A DNA stretch of 64,000 bases, from positions 765,243 to 829,242 of the forward strand of contig JAQFVV010006551.1 in NCBI GenBank assembly GCA_028023455.1. The letters are read 5' to 3'. Source of the stretch: Epiperipatus broadwayi. Lineage: Eukaryota; Onychophora; Udeonychophora; Euonychophora; Peripatidae. Below, piece after piece: positions 1-9,839 of this stretch (its first letter is position 1; each line of letters starts with the position of its first letter). Under the pieces are notes generated by a model that searched no databases, had not been told where the DNA came from, and saw only the letters and a list, made by a program, of their open reading frames with translations. A program made the position numbers and the translations under genes.

Positions 1-189
1 AATAATAATATTATTACATATATATATATGATTAATACCCTGATATTAGTATATTGAGCATATGAAATAATAATCTTAATTCAAAACACAAAATATTAAG
101 AGTATTTGACATGATCAATATACAGTGTTTAGTTGTTAATCTAGTTATTATATAATATTAACCACTGGGAAAAGGTTGGGTGTGTGTAT

Positions 190-620
190 GTAATACAAAT
201 AAAATGTCCGCTAATTAAAAAAACTAATGTAATAACAATTAAAATAATAAATATAATGGTATTTAACTATTATATACAACCTTTCAATCTGCAGAAGTAA
301 AAATAATAGTGATTTAATGACTGCTTCAGTTTTTCGTGGATCATGAAAAAACATGTAAATATAAATTTAAGTTTGATATTGAAAGTGTTAAGATTCTTTA
401 TGAAAAGAAAAACTATAATAAAAGAATAATTAAGGAGGCAATATTAATACACAGAAATAAAATGAATATAATTAATAGACAAGCTGCTAATGTTAAAATT
501 TGGGCTTAGTGGAATTTAAGTTAGTGACATTTGTTTCCGTTATGTTTTTTTTTTTTAATTTAATAGCAGGTGAGGAGGGTTAATGAATTAACTGAAGTAC
601 TTCTACCAATTGAAAGAATG
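190..620 (+). mobile_element. Penelope-like element 3' fragment with hairpin-type termini
   Basis: This stretch holds the remnant coding end of a Penelope-like element (separate entry, 321-509). It is bracketed by a sequence starting near 281 (ctttcaatctgcagaagta) and a roughly inverted counterpart ending near 616 (agtacttctaccaattgaaag). Both ends, and the outer flank from about 190, reappear around the hairpin at 35116-35233: the flank 190-297 matches the reverse complement of 35215-35305 over most of its length. I infer that the two loci share element ends and that the 35 kb copy is an internally deleted relative. The exact outer boundary is uncertain. Confidence 0.55.
321..509 (+). pseudogene. 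Penelope-like element GIY-YIG domain, C-terminal fragment
   Basis: This open frame of about 62 codons has no start of its own and ends at TAG 507-509. It shows the spacing found at the C-terminus of Penelope-like GIY-YIG endonucleases: a His-Glu pair (HEK), then FDIESVKIL, then IIKEAILIH with the catalytic-type Glu, then INRQAANVKIW just before the stop. In intact elements this domain follows the reverse transcriptase and nicks target DNA. The reverse transcriptase and the GIY/YIG tyrosines are absent, so this is a 5'-truncated copy. The same C-terminal pattern (KEA..IY...LINR.AANV) occurs in both arms of the inverted pair at 765-1290, which supports the family call. Confidence 0.6.
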
Positions 621-628
621 TAAATAAA

Positions 629-750
629 AATTAATTACTGTTACTTTTATTATATATATATATATATTATAAGTCAATTTCTATATTTCTTAATTACTGT
701 TACTTTTATTATATATATATATATATTATAAGTCAATTTCTATATTTCTT
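629..750. repeat. Tandem duplication, two copies of about 61 bp
   Basis: The block beginning ttaattactgttacttt and running through a TA run to ctatatttct occurs twice in direct succession, almost identical. Each copy carries its own (TA)n tract. It lies directly beyond the Penelope-like fragment and looks like a recent local duplication. Confidence 0.85.
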
Positions 751-764
751 CAAAGCAATATACA

Positions 765-1290
765 GAATCTTATAATTAAATTTTAATAAATATGATAATC
801 AAAAATTTTAAAAAGTACAAAAAATATAATCATCACTTAGGAGTGCTTTCGACTATCCTCGTAGTCTTTGTCAACTAATACTTTGAAAGGTTAACCATCC
901 CATAATCCATGATCTTAACATTTGCTGCCTGCCTATTGATTAAGTCTTGCTTGTATTTATATATTAGAATAGCTTATTTTATTTTCCTTTTATTATTATC
1001 TTTTTCAATTTGCAATATATGTAAAAATATTGCAAATTGAAAGAAATAATAATAAAAGGAAAATAAAGGAAGCTGTGCTAATATATAAATACAATCAGGA
1101 CTTAATCAATAGGGAGGCAGCAAATGTTAATATCATGGAATTATGGAAAAGTTAACCCTTCAAATTATTAGTTGACAAAGACTACGAGGATAATCGAAAG
1201 CACTCCTAAATGACAATTAAATTTTTTGTACTTTTCAAAATTTTTGATTACTGTATTTACTAATATTTAATTATAAGATTCCATATATGT
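765..1290. mobile_element. Head-to-head inverted pair of Penelope-like 3' ends (fold-back)
   Basis: About 250 bp of the left side is the near-perfect reverse complement of the right side, with the centre near 1022-1027. Each arm, read outward, encodes the same short C-terminal Penelope-like peptide. In the right arm it is 1045-1155: KEAVLIYKYNQ, then LINREAANVNI, then stop TAA at 1153-1155. The left arm encodes the equivalent on the minus strand, roughly 1000 to 860. Downstream of each stop is a conserved 3' segment containing gactacgagg and tagtcgaaagcactcc. The transcript of either strand would fold into a long hairpin. I infer two 5'-truncated copies joined head to head. Confidence 0.65.
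1045..1155 (+). pseudogene. Penelope-like GIY-YIG C-terminal peptide (right arm)
   Basis: This is 36 codons ending at TAA 1153-1155. The order KEA...IYKY...LINREAAN matches the C-terminal block of the 321-509 fragment (KEAILIH, then INRQAANV). In Penelope-like GIY-YIG domains this is the helix carrying the conserved Glu followed by the Asn-Arg segment. There is no start codon, GIY or YIG motif or reverse transcriptase, so it is only the tail of a truncated copy. The mirror-image arm at about 860-1000 on the minus strand encodes the same tail with one in-frame stop. Confidence 0.5.
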
Positions 1291-1663
1291 AAACTTTAAT
1301 ACAATAAGTACATAAATTTAAAAAATCCAAGATAATATTAATTACATATAGTGATTATATTTTTTAAATATAAATATTCATGAATTTACTACAAAAAATT
1401 AAATTTACATTAATTTTTATATGACAAATTTTACTACTGTAATTGTCTCAACATATTAAGATGTTTAATATAATGTTATATACAAAACAAAAACCACTCA
1501 TTAACACTTTTAATAGTCAATTATAGCTAAAAAGAATATCTTTTTAAATTTATACAAAAATAAATAAAAAGTTGGGGGGGGGAGTAGGAGGGGAGCAAGT
1601 TGGAGGAGGGGGTACTAATTCTTTTATAAAATTAAAAAAATAAAAATAAATAGTTACTGATTT

Positions 1664-1768
1664 GTCAAGCATTGGTGGTTGAGAGGTCAGCGACAGCTAC
1701 TTTACAAGCAGTTGTCCTGGGTTAGCGGGTTGGCTTCCCGGCTGATGCTATGACATATGAGAAACAAA
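1664..1768 (+). mobile_element. tRNA-derived SINE, copy 1, with 16 bp target-site duplication
   Basis: The body begins gtcaagcattgg. It has a tRNA-like A box (tggttgagaggtcag), an anticodon-arm-like ctactttacaagcag, a degenerate B box and the fixed 3' tail gatgctatgacatatga followed by a short A-rich end. The 16 bp sequence aaatagttactgattt is present at 1648-1663 and again at 1769-1784, which fixes the insertion boundaries exactly and shows retroposition. Five related copies lie elsewhere in this window. Confidence 0.85.
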
Positions 1769-1914
1769 AAATAGTTACTGATTTTCTAAATTAAAAGTGT
1801 TAATAAATAAATAATGAATATAATTTTATTAATATTTAATAGGTTACAAATGTCATTTTTAAATTTAAAAATATAACCATGCAAATAAATATTGTATCAG
1901 AACTATGATTTGTT

Positions 1915-1917
<3 letters not shown>

Positions 1918-1950
<33 letters not shown>

Positions 1951-1956
1951 CATATC

Positions 1957-1987
<31 letters not shown>

Positions 1988-1988
1988 C
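1918..1988. repeat. (TA)n microsatellite, two blocks
   Basis: Two TA runs of about 28 bp each are separated by a short spacer (attatacatatcataa). The whole block is nearly self-complementary. Confidence 0.9.
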
Positions 1989-1999
1989 AATATTTACAT

Positions 2000-2180
2000 A
2001 TTATACCCGCTGCTTATGTTTGCAATGATAGAATGCCGTACCATTCTCCATTGGGGGGGAGGGTTGCAATGGCAGAATTCTGTAGTTGTAACTTTTTAAT
2101 ATGGCATTTGGCCATCAGAAACACCCTCCACCCTCACAATGGAGGAAAGTATGGCATTCTGCAATTGCAAACATAGGAAG
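2000..2180. repeat. Short inverted repeat around aatgccgtaccattctccatt
   Basis: The left part (tatgtttgcaatgatagaatgc ... ccattctccattg, about 2017-2052) is mirrored by cacaatggaggaaag ... ggcattctgcaattgcaaacata (about 2136-2174). This forms an imperfect fold-back of roughly 160 bp with a G-rich run in the left arm. No coding sequence is visible. Confidence 0.6.
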
Positions 2181-2621
2181 GAGGTCTAACACATAAGTAC
2201 GTATACATTATTAAATTTTAAAAAAACATCAGCATGCAATGAAAGTTCATTTTTATATTATATATTTCTATGGTTCTGAGTTTGGGGAACAAAGAAAAAA
2301 ACAATGAGTATCAAAAAATAATATCCATGTATCCAATAACTATCCTGACTGAAGGTTGCGATATTTGGTTATAAGAGTTCATTTTAGAATCTCAATACTT
2401 TATAAAATAATAAAAACTTGTCAAAATTTTACCAACTTATTATTAGAAAATATATGTTTATTTGTGTTTTTGTTTTATTTGGCATTATATAAATATATGT
2501 TTTTGTCCCTTTGAACAAATTATATATTATTGCACAGCAACTTTATGTTTGTACAATGCACTTATATCCATGCATATATATGCTGTATTTTAAATACAAA
2601 TCATTATGCAATTAAATTATT

Positions 2622-2725
2622 TCTTTTTTTTCCTGTGTCATAGCATCGGCCGGGAAGCGAATCCACTAACTCGGGACAACTGCTTGTAAGGCAGCTGTGC
2701 TGACTACTCGACCACCAATGCTTGA
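2622..2725 (-). mobile_element. tRNA-derived SINE, copy 2
   Basis: Read on the minus strand this starts gtcaagcattggtgg, has A-box-like tggtcgagtagtcagc, the arm gctgccttacaagcag, then cccgagttag and ttcccggccgatgctatgaca, ending in an A-rich tail. It is the closest relative of copy 1 and lies inverted to it about 0.9 kb away. No clean target-site duplication can be set because both ends sit in T-rich runs. Confidence 0.8.
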
Positions 2726-3729
2726 CTAATTTTTTTTTTTTGATTGCATTTATATTTTGGTATGTATTTAATTTACAATATTTTTATACAAATATTGAAA
2801 CATATGTATATTAATAAAAATGTAATTTTATATAAAATGTCACTTTTATTATTTTATATGATTAAAAAAAATTCAGTTAAGTTTGAGAACAAAATAAACA
2901 CAAACATTACTTATTAATAATTTTATTTTAAATAATTTACTAGTTTCTAAAATTTTAAAAAATTAAATTCTTTATTATTGTAATGAGTTATAAATATTTC
3001 TATTAAAGTAAGCTATATATCAATAATAACATTTGAACTCCAGTCTTTATTATAAATGAGCATCAATATTCTCTTAACTAAACATTTAATTTATTCATCA
3101 TAAATCTTTAGTAATTAATTTTATTTTTATTATATTTGTAAAATCAAAACATAAAGACAAAAAAAGCATTTTGTTATTTATCTTAAAAATTGTATTGAAT
3201 TATATATACTGATTTTTTTAATTTTTAAGGATTGAATTACTTTTTAAATGCTTTTTTATTAACTTATTCTATCTATGTCTCTTTTGAAGTTTTAACAAAA
3301 AAATCTCCCATTTAGGACTCAAACTCACATTTTTACCTTTCCCAAAAATGCTCCTTAATCATTAAGGCAATAAAAATATTACTTTTGTAAAAGAAAATGT
3401 TGTTAGTATTGAATTGCCTCATTAATTAATAATAAATATTGTCTACTACAATCTAAATTATTTTTCTGAAATAATAAATACTTTATAATTATTTTGTGGA
3501 AAAAAAAATAAACATGTAAAAAATATTAGAGAAGTATATGTTTAAAAAACCAATACATAAATATTTTTATATAGTAGACAATCATATGATATTTAAATTT
3601 ACAAATTATTTATTAGACGGCATATTTTTTTATTTTCATGTCTTTTTATTAAATTTTATTTTTTGTCACATATTTTGTAGTTTTAACATTTTTTAAAAAT
3701 AATATGTAAATATAACTAAAAAGTAAAAA

Positions 3730-4155
3730 AAAATAAGATGTAAAAAAAGATTTTTTAAATAATGCTTTTATGTAAATAGATGACTAAAAAATACAAAATA
3801 ACAAAGTAATCCTTTCTTGGTTAATTTGCCATACTTGTAAAATATCAGAGATCTTAAGAGCTTAGACTTGTTATAAGACAATTGGAAATTGCAGAAATAT
3901 TGTGATTTCATAAAAACTTTTGAGACTCAAATAAATTATAAAAATGAAAAAGGCCTCAAATGCTTTTATGAAATGACAATATTCCTGAAATATTTAATTG
4001 TTTTATAAGAAACCAAGATTCCTAAGATCTCTGATATTTCCCAAGAATGGTAAATTAACCAAGAGGGGATTTCTTTGTTTTGTACTTTTGGTTTGGTTAT
4101 TTGTATAAAAACATTATTTTAAAAATATATTTCTTTACATCTTATTTTTATTCAT
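3730..4155. repeat. Fold-back element, about 425 bp
   Basis: The arms are inverted copies of each other. The left includes acaaagtaatcctttcttggttaatttgcc and ttgtaaaatatcagagatcttaag. The right includes the complementary cttaagatctctgatatttcc (with small differences) and ggtaaattaaccaagaggggatt. An outer inverted layer (taagatgtaaaaaaagatttt against atatttctttacatctta) extends it. No coding potential is seen. I infer a decayed MITE or other fold-back transposon. Confidence 0.65.
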
Positions 4156-4894
4156 AATACTCATTATATTTGTAATATTTTAAATTTATATTATTAAAAT
4201 GCTTTAGATGACATGTGCTTTTTTTGTTTAAACAAAAGTAGAGCAGTGTAAAATTAAAGATTTTGGATTGTTTTTAAAGTGACTATAGTAAAACAAACAA
4301 AAAAATACATTGTAAATTAAATGGAACTAATGAATTTAAGTTGTTGCTCAGTTACATAAGTCACATGATCTTCCAATCAGCCAATCATATATTCATTTTT
4401 ATTCACATGCAGTTTTTAATGGATTTATTATTTTAGTTTTGCAATATTCCTCTGTATAATTGTTATTAATTACCTAAAAATGATCTAACTTTTCCTCCTT
4501 TTTAATTACTTAAAACGGTTATCATTTTTGTTTTTTTAAATAATTAAGAAAAAATCAATTTTTATGAAGAAATTTAATAGTGACATTTCAAAATGATTGA
4601 GATTATTTCTGTAAAATAAATAAAACCAGAAGTAAAGAAAGGAAGGGGGTAATTGTTTTTTTTTTGAAATATTATTGATAAATATATAGAAATTATTTAA
4701 ACAATTATAAATACATTCTAAATTTTATGTTCACGAATTTGAATTTTTAAAAATTCGTGTGTATGCATATATATTATTTATTTATCATATAAATTTTTAA
4801 TGATTAATTATAAAAAAAATATGTAGAGATTTCTGTTAAAGGCTAGAATTATCAGTGGCTTTCTTAAATCCTTTATTTTTGCCACTTCCAAAAT

Positions 4895-5008
4895 TGCATG
4901 TAGCGTTGTTGGCTGAGAGGTCATCGCACCTGCCTTGCAAGCAAGTAGTTGGTTGCAGATGGGTGTGGGTTTGCATCCCGGCTGATGCTATGACATATGA
5001 AAAAAAAT
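4895..5008 (+). mobile_element. tRNA-derived SINE, copy 3 (long variable-arm subfamily)
   Basis: A-box-like gttggctgagaggtcatcgc is followed by cctgccttgcaagcaag, then the extra segment tagttggttgcagatgg, a B-box-like gtgggtttgcatcccgg and the family tail ctgatgctatgacatatga with A8. The extra segment between anticodon arm and B box is shared with copies 4 and 5 but not with copies 1, 2 and 6. This defines a second subfamily. Confidence 0.8.
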
Positions 5009-5099
5009 AAATGGAATTTATCAACATTTCAACTTTTAATTCAAAGATAATTAATTTTATTAACATTAATCATCCCCCATCCTCTTTTTTTTAAAGATA

Positions 5100-8000
5100 C
5101 TTGTGAGTTTTCATGTCAACAAGATGGCAGACCATATTTTTGATAATTCTGCTGTTTTGGGGGCCCCAAAAATGTTTACAAAAAAAAAATGCCTGCTATA
5201 AAATGTATTTAATAATTTCTTTTTGTTTTTTATTACTGCTATTTTAAAAAAATAAGTCATTATGAAAAAATTAATTACAATATTTACAGTTTTTATTTTT
5301 TATGGATTAACTTATTAACAGAAAAATGAAAAAAATATATAAATACAATATTTACACATTAATCTTGGCGGCAGTATGAAATAATATTGTAACCATTAAT
5401 GCATGTATTTGGGTAGGGCAGGATCTGTTATCTTTGGAAATAATCCACTACATCACATTGTGTGACAGGAGGACCTCAAATTTTTATTATTATGACAATT
5501 TACCAAAAAACTATTGACAAAAAGAAACATCCTGAATTGAACAAAAGTACAACAATGTTAAGTGTGTTTCATTGCTTCCCCCATTATGATATAATTTTAA
5601 AAAAAAAAAAAAAATAAAGCTTATTAAAGAAATTTATCAGAATTTAAAATTTATTCCTTCTTTAAATTTAAAAATAAATATATTAATTTTATTTTAATTT
5701 AACAACTAATATATCCTTGGTAGATAATAGGCCACTGGAACTGTACATTTATCAAAAATACAGAATGCCATCTTGGGTTTACTTGAAAACGCACAAGTAT
5801 CAAAAAAACATATTGAGTTTAGTTACTAATATTAATTCAAGACCTGATTGTGAGCTTATCATATCACAAATTATTTCTCTTTAGTAATGATGACGTTGAA
5901 AGTATTGATTTGAACAATCATATTTCCATTTTTAAATTATAAATCAACAAATTCTTACTATAGACATTTCCCCTTTTGTTTTGTTTTATTTTTTCTTTGT
6001 CTTTCTATCTATCTTATATGTTTCATACTCCACATATGCACTCATTGACTATAACAACCTTTCAATAAATACATAAATGATAACTAATCACTTTCATTGA
6101 TTAGAAATTATCATATTCATTTTAATTTTATATGTAGAAATTATTGTTTTTAAGTTCAAATATATCTTTTTTTATTTATATAAGCATAATGTTATCTTTT
6201 TTAATTAAATATTCTCTTCTCCATTCATCAAATGTGTTATGCTTTTTAAAATCAACAATATACACTAACACACAATAGGTAATCTATAAATATTTTATTT
6301 AGTATAGTTATGTTGCTTATCAGAATGTCGAGCAAATTACACACCTGTATTTCATGTACACTCTACAGTTATTTTTCCTAAAGCAAATTTTGAAATCATC
6401 AAGCTTTCTCTTTATATCAAATTTATTATAATTTCTTTAAATAATGCCAGAATTATTCACTATATATTTTCTTAGTAATTTTCAAAAAACAGTTGTTAAA
6501 GACAAAGAGTTTTTTTTTTCAAAAATACTATCATAAAAATAAACCCTGGTTTTTTAAATCTTCTGTTCTAAAAACACAAGAATTAAGCTTCTGATAGAAT
6601 TTTAGAAATATGATTAAGAATTAAAATAAGAATATAAGAGAAGTATAAACAGAATAGGTTTAGTGATAATTCTACAGTAATGCACAAACCAAAAAAAAAA
6701 GTAATACTATGCATAACTTTTAGATATACAATTATTGTTTGGAACCAATTATTTTAATAAGACTGAATTATTAATCACTTTATATATTTCACCCGTGAAT
6801 AATCTATATGACAGTTAAGAGATATTTGAGAATTATACTAAACTGCCTGGGTGTAATATTTTTATTCAATTAATCCATGATCCATGTAATATTTTAATGC
6901 TTTCCAAATGTAGGACTTAGTTAAGACACCAAAGCTACTAAATTTGATATTTTGCCATTGGTGTAAACCGTTATTAACAACTTAAAATAATAAAAAGATG
7001 ACTTATTAGTGGTAAACTTTCCATTTTCATCTTGGGTCATAGTGTCTAAAAATATTATGTGATGGGTTTTAATTATTGGGTAGAATCCAAACAAGTATAG
7101 TCATATATCAAATGATTTTAAATTATGGATAGCTACAGTTTAAGTTCAGAGATCATACAATATATAAAAACTTTTAATTTTAATGACTATTTTCTTTTAT
7201 ATAAAGTTAATTAGGTTTTTGAAAGTATTGATTGTATATTAATTATGTCTAATAAATTACTTATAAATTAAATAATTAATTAAAGAATATATTTTAAATT
7301 TATTTATGAATGTTAATAATATAAAACAGTAAGTTTATTTTTTAATTAATAATTAAAACTATTGAAAAGTTTAAATTATTATGCTATGAAATTATGGTTA
7401 TATTTCATTTTATGAAATTAATTATATTTAATTTTTTATTTAATTTTATAAATAAAACTAAAAATATTCAGTAAATTATTTTTATTATAAATAAAAAAAA
7501 TCGAATTTATTTTTTAAATGATAATTAAAATAAATCTTCCATTTATATAGTAATGTTTAAAAAATATAAATTAAAGAGAAAAAGTAAAAAAAGAAAATAA
7601 TCAACATTTTTTTTAATATTTGATTTTAAAATTACTTTTTATAATTTATTATTTTTATTATTGAATATTTAAAATCACTATCAAAGTAAACATTTAATTT
7701 AGTTATACAATTGAGTATATGGGAATATTTGAATTTTTTAAAATATTTTATGTATGCAAATATGTGAGTGGAAAACACAACAAAAATTTGCATTTGATCA
7801 CCATCGCCATTGGTAATTAGCTATCGTTTTCTATCTCTTAATAAAATTTATACAAACATTTCAATATTTTAAGTTTTCATAATAAACATTAGTGATTTCT
7901 TTGTACCATGAATCAACACATTCTGTTAGTTGGGCAAATATTTTATTCAAAATTTTTTTAAATAAGTTATATCATATTTATAAGCTAGTAATGTATATTT

Positions 8001-9800
8001 TCATTAAAGCCTAAATGTATTGTCACATGAACAGATGGTATTTTAATGTAATCAAAACAAAACAGATATAACTATTGCATAATACAAAAAAACAGATGAG
8101 AGGTGTGTATAAAAGGCTATTTCCTTATTAAATACAGAACAAAAATATATGGGTCTACCATTATAAGTCTACTCAGTAAGTTTTGTTATAAAATTATTGA
8201 GTAATGGGATTTTAAAAGTCAATGTGATTCATATGAGAGATTAATTCAAAGAAAAAGAAAATAAGAAGAATTAAATAAAGTAATGCAGAAAACAGAAAGA
8301 TAAGAAAACTAGATGATGTGGTATTCAAAGCAGAAATTATAGGGAAATATGCAAAATTTGGTGTAAAAGAAAGAAAATAGATTAATGATAAGATATAAAA
8401 ATTAGATTATTATATTACCAATTCAGATTAACTATCTATAGAAAATAGCAAAAATTTTAATATTTTATAAAACAATTGTATACAAATTATGTTTAAAGAA
8501 AAGGGAACTTTATTGAATCTAGAAAACAGGTTACATTAATAAATTTTTATATACATGCATTTACATTGATATTTCTGAGAATTATATATATTGAGTTTAA
8601 GTTCTTTCCAAATTCTTACATATATATACAGGATGAGCAATGGATTGTTTATCCTTAGTTATCGTTTATTGATTCCTGGATTTTTTGCTGTCCATTTTCT
8701 TGCTCTCTTTTTGAATCTGTTATTGATGAAAAGCACTAAGTCACATATATATATAATATTTTTTTATTTGTCTTCAGGTTTGTATGCTCATGTGTGTTAG
8801 CACATTTTATATTTTACACTTTAGAACAATTAGCCACAAAGTTTAAATTGTTTGCTCATTTCAATTCTATTATATAAGTATAGCATGTGTGTGTGTACAT
8901 TTGCAGCTATAGAGTAATGAGTGAATACAAACTTGATTTAATAAGTAGAGACTGAATTGAGAATAACAAATTCATTAACATTTATTAGAAAACAAAAAAA
9001 TAAACTCAAAAATGTTTTAACAATATATATAAAAACATTATAATTATGGGTGTCAACAACGAACTTCTATCATATCAGTAATTTAACAAGTTTATGTTGC
9101 CATACCTATAATCCCCTTAATAGAAATTCATGCTAATGACACAAATTATTTACAAAGTTCAAACAAAAATTAAAACAAAAATAAAATTGATTTAGCTATA
9201 TGTGAATCTAAGTAGCTAAGTCAAATTTTTCCATTGGCATGTCTACTTTGCATCATGGTCCAAATCCAGTGTTTTGTGCTTGATTTTCTTAGGATATCCT
9301 CCCCCCAAATCTATGTACAGTTCCTAACATGATAGTAAAGATTATTCACCCAAGGAGATTAGTTATTTATACAGAACAAATATAATAACTGTTAATTAAT
9401 ATGTAATAAGCAACATAAACCCTGTCCTGTTATAGTGTGTGTATTTAATGTGATATCATAACAAAATCTTACTTTAGTACCATGTAATTAATGATCAAAT
9501 GTCACATTGTCACTATGAGTGGAGAAAAGCTAATCTAAACTTTATTTACAAAAGAAAATTTCAACTAAAATTAACCATCTCTGCCCTACTTTCAATTTCT
9601 AGTTAAAAATGAACTCTCAAAAAAAAAAAACTAAATCACAAAAGTTTTACATTTCCAAGTATGAAAAAAAAAAGAAATATGTGTTATAATTTTATGACTA
9701 CTTTTGTAAATATTTTTTTTTAAATTAAAAATTCAGAATTCCTTTAAATTTATTTGATTAAAGTTGATGAGCTGGCAAAAGTACTTCATATATATATAGT
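5100..9800. other. AT-rich intergenic sequence, nothing recognised
   Basis: Long A and T runs, frequent stops in all frames and no domain-like peptide. The open frame at 8591-8800 is hydrophobic and low-complexity, and I regard it as chance. No tRNA-like boxes, terminal repeats or tandem arrays of note were seen. Confidence 0.6.
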
Positions 9801-9839
9801 TCATGCATTATAAACAGTTCTGCTTAACCAAAGTGTAGG

